Notes: generated by a model from the sequence alone, not told the origin. A DNA stretch of 20,952 nucleotides from JBCCFK01 sp965262315 (GCA_965262315.1 CBDHFJ010000154.1:1-20952), one strand, 5' to 3'. Shown: positions 8,690 to 15,026, numbered from the stretch's first letter. Numbers and translations are program-made.

Positions 8690-9061
8690 TCACCCGTAGG
8701 TGCGGAGCTCGACCCGGTGACCGTCCGGGTCACGGAGATAGACGCCATCGCCCTGTCCCCGCGCACCGAACAGCGACTTCGGACCCATCTCGATCAGATC
8801 GCCGTGGGCGGCCACGAACGCATCGAAGCTCGCCCGGTCGGTGACGAGGGCGACGTGGTCCATGTTCGTGCCGGTGATCGGCGCCTCGAACAGGTCGACC
8901 AGGATCGTGTCCGACACCCGGAGCGACACGAACGGCGCCTCACCCGCGCGCCACTGCTCCAGGCGCTCGGCCCTGAGGCCGAACACCTCCCGGTACCAAG
9001 CGACCGACGCCTCGGCGTCGGCGACGTTCAACACGATGTGGTCGATACCGGTCACGTTCAC
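8690..9061 (-). CDS. VOC-family (glyoxalase/dioxygenase-like) protein
   Basis: The product has 123 residues with the paired beta-alpha-beta-beta-beta modules of the vicinal-oxygen-chelate fold: GIDHIVLNVADAEASVAWY, a central VDLFEAP, then NMDHVALVTD and YLRDPDGHRVELRTYG. The histidines and glutamates at the usual metal-ligand positions (DH in the first strand, DH in the second module, VE at the end) are kept, so metal binding is likely. The substrate is unknown. The start is GTG at 9061, which overlaps the zinc-ribbon gene stop by 4 bp (GTGA). Confidence 0.85.
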   Translation of the reverse strand: MNVTGIDHIVLNVADAEASVAWYREVFGLRAERLEQWRAGEAPFVSLRVSDTILVDLFEAPITGTNMDHVALVTDRASFDAFVAAHGDLIEMGPKSLFGARGQGDGVYLRDPDGHRVELRTYG

Positions 9062-9234
9062 CAGTCGGGCCTTCCGTCGTCGGCGTCGGGGAGCACGATG
9101 TCCCAGCGGTCGAGGCAGTCCTCACATCGGTAGAAGACGATGTCGCCGGGCTGCCAACCGTCCTCTGGCTCGTAGCCGCCCAAGTGGCAGCGGCCACCGC
9201 AGTCGACGCAGGTGATGTTCCGGGGGACCTCCAC
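9058..9234 (-). CDS. 58-residue zinc-ribbon-like protein
   Basis: A short gene is read from GTG at 9234 to TGA at 9058. The product contains CVDCGGRC followed 21 residues later by CEDC: two CxxC knuckles, plus an extra cysteine and histidine (CH) after the first. The rest is acidic and tryptophan-rich (EDGWQPGDIVFYRCEDC, then LDRWDIVLPD). Zinc binding is inferred. TACAGT lies exactly 7 nt before the GTG, and the stop overlaps the VOC start by 4 bp, which together make the gene credible. I do not recognise a specific function; it may be a small nucleic-acid or protein-binding ribbon. Confidence 0.7.
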   Translation of the reverse strand: MEVPRNITCVDCGGRCHLGGYEPEDGWQPGDIVFYRCEDCLDRWDIVLPDADDGRPDW

Positions 9235-9241
9235 GCCTGCG

Positions 9242-9247
9242 ACTGTA
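9242..9247 (-). promoter_or_regulatory. -10 box of the zinc-ribbon operon (leaderless type)
   Basis: TACAGT on the minus strand is 7 nt before the GTG at 9234. With the rsmD box it forms a compact 56-bp divergent promoter region. Confidence 0.48.
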
Positions 9248-9277
9248 CGCCGAGGTCCGGTCGGCCGAGTGGCCCGA

Positions 9278-9283
9278 TACCGT
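9278..9283 (+). promoter_or_regulatory. -10 box of rsmD (leaderless type)
   Basis: TACCGT lies 7 nt before the ATG at 9291, with no Shine-Dalgarno sequence between. It probably drives the rsmD-coaD run. Confidence 0.48.
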
Positions 9284-9290
9284 TTCGCCG

Positions 9291-9845
9291 ATGCGAATCG
9301 TGGCCGGCACCGCCGGTGGCCGGCTCCTGGTCACCCCCGAGGGCGACGACGTCCGTCCCACCAAGGACCGGGTCCGGGAGGCCGTCTTCAACTCGCTGCA
9401 CAGCCACGGACTGGTCGAGGACTGCACGTTCCTGGACCTGTTCGCAGGCTCCGGGGCTCTCGGGCTCGAAGCCCTCTCGCGGGGCGCCGCGGCCTGCACG
9501 TTCGTCGACTCGGACCGTCGCAGCATCGCCGTCGTGCGTCGGAACGTCGAGGACCTCGGCTTCGAGCACCGATCCACCATCCGCCAGGCCGACGGCCCCG
9601 CGCTCGCCGCCTCGGCCGAGGCCCATGACGTCGCCTTGCTGGATCCGCCCTATGGATTCGACGGGTGGGAGGACCTGCTGGACACCGTTCCCGCGGACGT
9701 CCTGGTGATCGAATCCGACCGCTCGGTCGCTCCCGGCGCCGGGTGGCAGATTCTCAAGGAGAAGCGGTACGCGGGTAGCGTTGTCGTGATCGCTCGACGG
9801 GGACCCGCACCCGCCCCGGGCGATCAGGAGGTCCCCAGCGCATGA
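9291..9845 (+). CDS. rsmD: 16S rRNA (guanine(966)-N(2))-methyltransferase RsmD
   Basis: RsmD methylates G966 of 16S rRNA (E. coli numbering) using S-adenosylmethionine. The product has 184 residues, normal for the family. It opens with the family-specific MRIVAGTAGGRLL and RPTKDRVREAVFNSL, carries the SAM-binding motif FLDLFAGSGALGLEAL (about residues 47-62) and the catalytic DPPY motif at residues 118-121. The stop overlaps the coaD start by 4 bp (ATGA). rsmD next to coaD is a widely conserved pair. Confidence 0.95.
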   Translation: MRIVAGTAGGRLLVTPEGDDVRPTKDRVREAVFNSLHSHGLVEDCTFLDLFAGSGALGLEALSRGAAACTFVDSDRRSIAVVRRNVEDLGFEHRSTIRQADGPALAASAEAHDVALLDPPYGFDGWEDLLDTVPADVLVIESDRSVAPGAGWQILKEKRYAGSVVVIARRGPAPAPGDQEVPSA

Positions 9846-10324
9846 CCCGAGCGATGTACCCAGGCTCGTTCGACCCGGTCCATCTCGGCCACCTCGACGT
9901 CGTGGAGGCCGTGGCCCCGCTGTTCGACGACGTGGTCGTGGTGGCGATGTACAACCCGGACAAGATGACGGGCTTCTTCTCGCTCGAACAGCGTGAGGAT
10001 CTCCTGACGGCGTCGTTCGCGCACCTGCCGAACGTCAAGACGGCCAATGCTGCCGGTCTCGTGGTCCACGCGGCCCGGGAGCTGGGCGCCGACGTGATCG
10101 TGAAGGGCATTCGGACCACCACTGATCTCGACGTCGAGATGCAGATGGCGCAGACGAACAAGAAGGTCAGCGGCGTGCAGACCATGTTCGTCCCTTGCGA
10201 GCCGGCGAACTCCTACGTGTCGAGTCGCTTCATTCGCGAGATCTCCGCGCGGGGTGAGGACGTGACGATGATGGTGCCGCCGCCCGTGGCCGCAGCACTG
10301 GCCGACCGGAGGGCGCAGTCATGA
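9842..10324 (+). CDS. coaD: Phosphopantetheine adenylyltransferase
   Basis: CoaD transfers AMP from ATP to 4'-phosphopantetheine, the penultimate step of CoA synthesis. The product has 160 residues, as expected. Key motifs are YPGSFDPVHLGHLDV, with the nucleotidyltransferase HxGH site at residues 14-17, VKGIRTTTDLDVEMQMAQTN in the centre, and YVSSRFIREIS, the equivalent of the ISSTxVRE motif. The TGA overlaps the first ATG of the downstream 68-bp repeat array (ATGA). The last codons (DRRAQS) resemble the end of each repeat (DRRAQR), which suggests how the repeat arose. Confidence 0.97.
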   Translation: MTRAMYPGSFDPVHLGHLDVVEAVAPLFDDVVVVAMYNPDKMTGFFSLEQREDLLTASFAHLPNVKTANAAGLVVHAARELGADVIVKGIRTTTDLDVEMQMAQTNKKVSGVQTMFVPCEPANSYVSSRFIREISARGEDVTMMVPPPVAAALADRRAQS

Positions 10325-10543
10325 GCGACGAGTTCGCGAGGAGCGTGGCCCGCCCGGCCCGTCGCGTCAGCGACAGGAGGGCGCAACGATGAGCGACGAG
10401 TTCGCGAGGAGCGTGGCCCGCCCGGCCCGTCGCGTCAGCGACAGGAGGGCGCAACGATGAGCGACGAGTTCGCGAGGAGCGTGGCCCGCCCGGCCCGTCG
10501 CGTCAGCGACAGGAGGGCGCAACGATGAGCGACGAGTTCGCGA
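10321..10543 (+). repeat. 68-bp perfect tandem repeat (3 full copies plus 19 bp) with embedded start sites
   Basis: Copies start at 10321, 10389 and 10457 and are identical; a fourth begins at 10525 and departs after 19 bp. Each copy begins with ATGAGCGACGAG and ends with AGGAGG followed by 8 nt, so every next ATG has a strong Shine-Dalgarno site. In each copy the ATG opens a 23-codon arginine-rich ORF (starting MSDEFARSVARP, ending DRRAQR) whose TGA overlaps the next ATG by 4 bp. Because 68 is not a multiple of three, each ORF is in a new frame: 72 coding nt minus the 4-nt overlap equals the 68-nt period. The array sits between coaD and the coiled-coil gene. It could be a chain of coupled mini-ORFs, an interspersed repeat element or a slippage expansion. 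Confidence 0.93.
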
Positions 10544-11128
10544 CGCCGCCGGCTGATCCGGGGCGCCCGTCGCCGTACGAGGCGCCCTGAGGTCGAGCGC
10601 CTGCTCCGCCAGCTCACCGACCTGATCGAGGCGGCCCGCCCGGTCCCGTTGTCGGCCTCGTCGATGATCAACAAGGACGAGGTGCTCGAACTGCTCTACG
10701 AGTGCACGAACCGCCTGCCCGACGAGCTGCGCGCCGCCCGGTGGCTCCTCAAGGAGCGCGAGGATTTCCTCGCCCGCGTGCGCCGCGAGGGGGACGAGCT
10801 GATGGACATGGCTCGGGCTCGCGCCGAGCGGATGGTGCAGCGCACCGAGGTGGTCAAGGCCGCCGAGACCCGCGCCCGCCAGGTGGTGGAGGCAGCGGAG
10901 ACCGAGTCCCGTCGGATCCGGATGGAGACCGAGGACTACTGCGATCAGAAACTCGGCAGCTTCGAGGCCGTCCTCGAACGGACGATGAAGACCGTGGCCG
11001 ACGGCCGAGCCCGGCTCCAGGGCGATCCCCTCGCGAACCTGGCCGGCGAAGAGGCCGCCGCACCCGCCGAGCCGGAGGGTCCCGAGGCGGGGTTCTACGA
11101 CCAGGACAACGGTGGCCACCCCGTCTGA
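10525..11128 (+). CDS. Rv2927c/DivIVA-like coiled-coil protein; N-terminus needs a +1 frame change at CCC-TGA
   Basis: The downstream frame encodes a charged coiled-coil protein with VERLLRQLTDLIEAARPVPL, then NKDEVLELLYE, LPDELRAARWLLKERE, long ARAERMVQRTE / ETRARQVVEAAETESRR heptads, and YCDQKLGSFEAVLERTM. This resembles Mycobacterium tuberculosis Rv2927c, which lies in the same neighbourhood (near DUF177, rnc, fpg, smc) and is related to DivIVA/Wag31 proteins. A role in cell-envelope or division scaffolding is inferred. The well-spaced ATG at 10525 opens 21 codons ending GCG-CCC-TGA at 10590. The homologous frame resumes exactly one base later (GAG GTC GAG). No ATG, GTG or TTG precedes it in its own frame after the stop at 10526, so either an extra T, a +1 ribosomal shift, or initiation at the internal ATG 10649 must apply. 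The end overlaps DUF177 by 17 bp. Confidence 0.78.
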
Positions 11129-11651
11129 GCAGTCGGCAGACCCCGCCGGTGAGGTCACGCTGGTCATCGACACCGTTGCGCTCCTGCGCATTCCGGGGAC
11201 CCGGCGCGACGTCGACGTCGACCTGTCGCCCCGGGATGTCGCCACCAGCGTGGTGTCGGTGCAGCGGGTCCACGGCACGCTCGTCGTCGAGTCGATGGCG
11301 GACTCGCTCACCGTGACCGGCAGCCTCACTGCGGACTGGGAAGGCACGTGCCGGCGGTGCCTCGAACCCACCGAGGGTGCGACCGAGGTCGACATCCAGG
11401 AGATCTACGAGCGGCGCCCGGTCGAGGGCGAGACCTACGAGCTGGGGCACGACGCGGTCGATCTGGCGCCGATGCTGCTCGAGCAGGTGGTGTTGGCGCT
11501 GCCGTTGGCGCCGCTGTGTGCCGAGGATTGTGCGGGGCCGGCGCCCGATGCGTTTCCGGCGGTGGTCGAAGCCGATGTCGACCTGACCGACGAACCCGTC
11601 GGCGACCCCCGGTGGGCGGCACTCGACGCCCTGAAGTTCGACGACGACTGA
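11112..11651 (+). CDS. DUF177 / YceD-family protein
   Basis: The product has 179 residues with the DUF177 pattern: a beta-rich N-terminal half, then CRRCLEP (Cys80, Cys83), and LCAEDCAGPAPD (Cys136, Cys140). Four cysteines at these places suggest a metal site. In bacteria and plastids the family is linked to 23S rRNA accumulation and is very often encoded just before rpmF, as here. The GTG at 11112 overlaps the end of the coiled-coil gene. It ends with DPRWAALDALKF, a typical family C-terminus. Confidence 0.92.
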   Translation: MATPSEQSADPAGEVTLVIDTVALLRIPGTRRDVDVDLSPRDVATSVVSVQRVHGTLVVESMADSLTVTGSLTADWEGTCRRCLEPTEGATEVDIQEIYERRPVEGETYELGHDAVDLAPMLLEQVVLALPLAPLCAEDCAGPAPDAFPAVVEADVDLTDEPVGDPRWAALDALKFDDD

Positions 11652-11700
11652 GCCGGTTGTCGAGGGCGCTCCGGAGTAGGGAGTCCGGGTCCGGTCCCGG

Positions 11701-11706
11701 TAGGAT
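11701..11706 (+). promoter_or_regulatory. Possible -10 box before rpmF
   Basis: TAGGAT fits TANNNT and lies in the 115-bp gap between DUF177 and rpmF. Starting about 7 nt downstream would give a leader of roughly 54 nt that contains the hairpin at 11720-11741. No good -35 was seen. Confidence 0.3.
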
Positions 11707-11719
11707 GTTGCGCTTGTGT

Positions 11720-11741
11720 ACGGCGGCCGGTCGGCCGCCGT
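11720..11741 (+). promoter_or_regulatory. Perfect inverted repeat in the rpmF leader
   Basis: ACGGCGGCCG and CGGCCGCCGT are exact complements separated by only GT, making a very stable GC hairpin or a 22-bp near-palindrome 25 bp before rpmF. It could be an operator, an RNA hairpin controlling L32/PlsX expression, or part of a terminator for DUF177. There is no U-tract. Confidence 0.45.
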
Positions 11742-11766
11742 CAGTCACTGGACCACGGATCGCATC

Positions 11767-11946
11767 ATGGCAGTTCCCAAGAAGAAGACCTCCAAGGCCA
11801 AGAGCCGCAGTCGCCGCAATTCGGCGTGGAAGCTGCACGCCCCGTCCACCAGCCGGTGCCCCCGTTGTGGCGCCGCTCGGCGCCCGCATCACGTCTGTGG
11901 GTCCTGCGGCTGGTACGACGGCCGCGAGGCCATCGACCTCGACTGA
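11767..11946 (+). CDS. rpmF: 50S ribosomal protein L32
   Basis: The product has 59 residues, the typical size. It starts with the family signature MAVPKKKTSKAKSRSRRN, and its zinc ribbon is complete: CPRCG and CGSCG, the zinc-binding (C+) form. The start at 11767 is chosen because the conserved sequence begins there; an upstream in-frame start would add an unrelated tail. It is followed by plsX after 10 bp, a classic rpmF-plsX pair. Confidence 0.97.
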   Translation: MAVPKKKTSKAKSRSRRNSAWKLHAPSTSRCPRCGAARRPHHVCGSCGWYDGREAIDLD

Positions 11947-11956
11947 TCCGCGCCGG

Positions 11957-12958
11957 ATGAGCACACCCTCGCTGCCTGTCGCCGTCGATGCGATGGGTGG
12001 GGACAACGCTCCCGGTGACATCGTCGCCGGCGCCAGGCTGGCCGTGGATGCCGGCGTCCCCGTGGTGCTCGTCGGTCGTCCCGATGAGCTCGGCGATGTC
12101 GGCGACATCCCGGTGATCGCCGCGTCTGAGGTGATCGCCATGGACGCGGATCCTGGCAGCAGTGTGCGCACGATGAAGGATTCGTCCATGGTTCGCGCCG
12201 CCGAGGCCGTTCGCGACGGCGCCGCGTGCGCCATGGTGGGTGCGGGCAACACCGGCGCCACGATGGCCTCGGCGCTCCTGCGGATGGGCCGGATCAAGGG
12301 CGTGGCCCGTCCCGCCATCGCCACACCGCTGCCGGTTCCCGGCGCGAGCAAGCCGAACGTGCTGCTCGACTCGGGAGCCAATGCCGAGTGTTCCGCCGAC
12401 ATGCTCCTGGACTTCGCCGAGATGGGGGCGATCTACGCCCGCGACCGTTTCGGCGTCGAGGCGCCCCGGGTCGGCCTGCTCTCGATCGGTGAAGAGGCCG
12501 GCAAGGGCACGCCGCTGGTCAAAGAGGCGTTCGAGCTGATGAACGCGCCGGAGTGGCAGGCCCGTTCCGGGGCGGTGTTCGTCGGCAACGTCGAGGGCCG
12601 TGACCTGCTGGGCGATGACGCCGACGTCATCGTCACCGATGGCTTCACCGGCAACGTGGCGCTCAAGACCGCCGAGGGGACCGCTCGTCGCATCGTGAGT
12701 GCCCTGCTCGGGGCGTTCGACGCCGACGACGACGCCCGCCAGGGCGCCAAGCTGCTCGCTCCGGCATTGCTTCCGTTGTACGAGACGCTGGACCCGGAGT
12801 CCGTGGGTGGCGCGGTGCTGTTGGGCATCAAGGGCGTGTGCGTCATCAGCCACGGCTCCTCCGGGCCCAAGGCGATTCACAACGCCATCCAGGTGGCGGC
12901 TGATCTGGCCGTCACCGACCACGTCGGGCACCTGGCCGACGCGGTTGCCTCACGCTGA
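11957..12958 (+). CDS. plsX: Phosphate acyltransferase PlsX
   Basis: PlsX makes acyl-phosphate from acyl-ACP, starting phospholipid synthesis through PlsY at the membrane. The product has 333 residues, the normal length. It contains VAVDAMGGDNAPGDIV at the N-terminus, GAGNTGATMASALLRMGRIK in the middle, VLLDSGANAECSADML, SIGEEAGKGTPLVKEA, FVGNVEGRDLL and DVIVTDGFTGNVALKTAEG. The ATG at 11957 starts directly at the conserved region. In E. coli, fabHDG lie between plsX and acpP; here plsX is followed directly by acpP after a promoter-like gap. Confidence 0.97.
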   Translation: MSTPSLPVAVDAMGGDNAPGDIVAGARLAVDAGVPVVLVGRPDELGDVGDIPVIAASEVIAMDADPGSSVRTMKDSSMVRAAEAVRDGAACAMVGAGNTGATMASALLRMGRIKGVARPAIATPLPVPGASKPNVLLDSGANAECSADMLLDFAEMGAIYARDRFGVEAPRVGLLSIGEEAGKGTPLVKEAFELMNAPEWQARSGAVFVGNVEGRDLLGDDADVIVTDGFTGNVALKTAEGTARRIVSALLGAFDADDDARQGAKLLAPALLPLYETLDPESVGGAVLLGIKGVCVISHGSSGPKAIHNAIQVAADLAVTDHVGHLADAVASR

Positions 12959-13043
12959 GTGGTCGTTCACGGTCGTTCCGGCCCGGAGTGTGGGTGATTG
13001 GTGGTGTGGGCTGGTGCACAAACGCACAATCTCGCGACCGCGC

Positions 13044-13049
13044 TACACT
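13044..13049 (+). promoter_or_regulatory. Possible -10 box for acpP
   Basis: TACACT matches TANNNT in the 176-bp gap between plsX and acpP. A start about 7 nt downstream would give a leader of about 79 nt carrying the hairpin at 13073-13095 and a normal ribosome-binding site. The -35 region is not recognisable. Confidence 0.35.
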
Positions 13050-13072
13050 GCGCCGCCGAACGCAGCGGACTC

Positions 13073-13095
13073 CGGTTCGGACGCCGTCCGAACCG
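13073..13095 (+). promoter_or_regulatory. Perfect 10-bp hairpin in the acpP leader
   Basis: CGGTTCGGAC and GTCCGAACCG pair exactly around a 3-nt loop (GCC). It lies between the -10-like TACACT and the AGGAG site of acpP. It could be a leader hairpin or a dimeric operator; no known fatty-acid regulator site was matched. Confidence 0.45.
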
Positions 13096-13134
13096 CGGAC
13101 ACGCCGCCGCCCCCATCACCCCGCAGGAGACACC

Positions 13135-13425
13135 GTGCCCGCAGAAACCCACGTCGAACAGGGGCCGCTCGACCGTGCCGCCATCCTCGACCTCGTGCGT
13201 GAACGCCTGGCCGAGATCCTCGAGATCGAGCCCGCCAGCATCAACGAAGGCGACTCGTTCGTCGACGATCTCGACGCCGACTCCCTGGCGTTGATCGAGC
13301 TGGTCGAAGCCATCGAGGAGGAGCTCGGTGAGCGCTCCGTGGGCTTCCGCATCGACGACGAGGACCTCGAGGACCTCAAGTCGGTCCGAGACGCCGTCGA
13401 CTACGTCCACGCACGGCTGGGTTGA
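13135..13425 (+). CDS. acpP: Acyl carrier protein, slightly long form
   Basis: The product has 96 residues against about 78 in E. coli because of an N-terminal extension. It is strongly acidic and has the ACP pattern ILEIEPASINEGDSFVDDL followed by DADSLALIELVEAIEEE; the serine of DSL (Ser50) is the expected 4'-phosphopantetheine site. It carries growing acyl chains for fatty-acid and phospholipid synthesis and would feed PlsX, encoded just upstream; CoaD, the source of the prosthetic group, is 3 kb upstream. The GTG at 13135 is chosen because AGGAG lies 6 nt before it. The stop TGA shares bases with an ATG (TGATG) leading into rnc. Confidence 0.92.
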   Translation: MPAETHVEQGPLDRAAILDLVRERLAEILEIEPASINEGDSFVDDLDADSLALIELVEAIEEELGERSVGFRIDDEDLEDLKSVRDAVDYVHARLG

Positions 13426-14193
13426 TGCTCTCTGGCTGACCAGTCCGCTTCCGACGTCCTCTGTGACCGCCTCGGCTACCGGTTCCGCGACCGCGAGCTG
13501 CTCTCCGAGGCGCTGACGCACCGCAGCTGGTGCGCGGAGAACGACGGGTCGGAGCCGAACGAGCGACTGGAGTTCCTCGGTGACTCCGTCCTGGGACTGG
13601 TCGTGACCAAGCACATCTTCGTGGCCTACCCCGAGCTGGCCGAGGGCAAGCTCGCCAAGCTGCGTGCGCAGGTGGTCAGCTCCGTGTGCCTGGCCGACGT
13701 CGCTCGAGATCTGGACCTCGGCGCGGCGCTGCGCCTCGGCAAGGGCGAGGAGGCCTCGGGGGGACGAGACAAGTCGTCGATCCTGGCGGACTCGCTCGAG
13801 GCCGTACTCGGGGCCGTGTATCTCGACGGCGGGTGGGAGCCCTGCGAGCGGCTGATCCTGGAGCTGTTCGCAGCCCCGATCGCCGCAGCGGCGCACCGGC
13901 CGGGAACCGAAGACTTCAAGACCCGGCTCCAGGAGCTGGTGGCGCGGTCCTACGACTCGCTGCCCGCCTACCTGGTGCGGGGCGAAGGGCCCGATCACGA
14001 GAAGCACTTCTACGCGACGGTCAGCGTCGATGGACGTGTCGTCGGGTCGGGCGAAGGGCGAAGCAAGAAGGAAGCCGAACAGGCCGCTGCTGGGGTGGCC
14101 TGGGGCGAGCTGGCCGACGAACTGCGCCCCGGCGCAGTGACCGTGCCGGCTCAGGCGGACGTACGCGACACCCCAGCTGAGGCGATGCCATGA
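13425..14193 (+). CDS. rnc: Ribonuclease III; start unclear, +1 frame change or CTG start needed
   Basis: RNase III cuts double-stranded RNA, including rRNA precursors. The frame shows LGYRFRDRELLSEALTHRSW, then NERLEFLGDSVLGLV (the catalytic signature), SILADSLEAVLGAVYLDGG with the second acidic cluster, and a C-terminal dsRNA-binding domain (DFKTRLQELVARSYDSLPAY to GEGRSKKEAEQAAAGVA). The signature lies upstream of the first in-frame GTG (13603), so that cannot be the true start. The coding frame is open back to 13426 but has only a CTG at 13432. The ATG at 13425, overlapping the acpP stop, hits TGA after four codons unless the frame moves +1 (ATG CTC TCT GGC, then GAC CAG). I give 13425 on the assumption of an extra base or shift. 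The stop overlaps the Fpg-like start (ATGA). Confidence 0.88.
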
Positions 14194-15026
14194 TCGAGTT
14201 GCCCGAGATCGAGACCATCCGACGAGACCTCGAACGCGAGTGCGCCGGCAAGAAGGTCAAGGACGTCGACGTCCTGATCGCCCGTGCGGTGGGAGGCTCG
14301 CCGGCGAAGACGAAGCTGGTCAAGGCGCTCGACAAGGCCAAGATCCTCGGTGTCACCCGGATGGGCATGTTCATCCGCATCGACCTCGACAGCGAGCAGT
14401 CGCTCATGATCGATCTGGGCACCGGCGGCCAGCTGCTGCGCACGGCCAACAAGGACGAGGTGCACAAGCGCACGGCCCTCATCATCGGCTTCACCCAGCA
14501 CGGCCAGCTCCGACTGGTGGACATGGAGGCCGACGCCAGCGTGGCCTTGCACCGGACCGAGGACATCGTCGACGAGATGCCCGAGCTCACCAAGCTCGGC
14601 ATCGACCCGATCGAGGAGCCCATGTCCTGGACGGACTTCGGCCGGCACCTGCACGCCCACGAGACCAAGCTGCGGACGCTGATCATGGACGAGTCGTTCC
14701 TGATCGGGATCGGCTCGATGTACGCCGACGAGATCCTGTTCCACGCCGGCCTGCGATACGACCGGCTCTCGAACTCGCTGACCACCCAGGAGATGCGGCG
14801 GCTCTACCGCGCCCTGGTCGAGACGCTGCACGACGCGGTCAAGTACCGCGGCTCGAGTGTCGAGGGCAGCCACTACCTCGACGTCTTCGGCCAGCCCGGC
14901 TCGTACCAGGACCACCACGCTGTGTACCAGAAGGAGGGCGAGCTCAGCCCTCGCTCGCGGCGCCCGATCGTCCGTTCCAAGTTCAACAAGGAATGGACCT
15001 ACTACTGCGACCAGAGTCAGGTCTAG
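14190..15026 (+). CDS. Fpg/Nei-family protein lacking catalytic and zinc-finger residues
   Basis: The product has 278 residues, close to Fpg length, and sits where mutM/fpg is normally found (between rnc and smc). It begins MIELPEIETI: canonical Fpg is MPELPEVET, so the nucleophile Pro2 is Ile while Glu3 is kept. The beta-strand lysine of the RGKY motif is Met60 (RMGMF). The GxGNIYADE motif reads GIGSMYADE (Ser176). The C-terminal zinc finger reads SPRS and CDQS instead of CxxC and CxxC, losing three of four cysteines. The helix-two-turn-helix region is otherwise intact (LRTLIMDESFLIGIGSMYAD). It probably still binds DNA. Classical 8-oxoguanine excision with Schiff-base chemistry is unlikely. 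A diverged lesion sensor, or a glycosylase with another mechanism, is inferred. Confidence 0.85.
   Translation: MIELPEIETIRRDLERECAGKKVKDVDVLIARAVGGSPAKTKLVKALDKAKILGVTRMGMFIRIDLDSEQSLMIDLGTGGQLLRTANKDEVHKRTALIIGFTQHGQLRLVDMEADASVALHRTEDIVDEMPELTKLGIDPIEEPMSWTDFGRHLHAHETKLRTLIMDESFLIGIGSMYADEILFHAGLRYDRLSNSLTTQEMRRLYRALVETLHDAVKYRGSSVEGSHYLDVFGQPGSYQDHHAVYQKEGELSPRSRRPIVRSKFNKEWTYYCDQSQV

Noticed and set aside
10321..10543. CRISPR array
   Set aside because: The 68-bp units are directly adjacent with no variable spacers, and there are no cas genes.
10367..11395. Minus-strand open frame crossing the 68-bp repeats
   Set aside because: It has no conserved features and lies opposite the coiled-coil and DUF177 genes; the repeat merely lacks stops in that frame.
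13603..14193. GTG at 13603 as the rnc start
   Set aside because: It would remove the RNase III catalytic signature ERLEFLGDS, which is encoded just upstream in the same frame.
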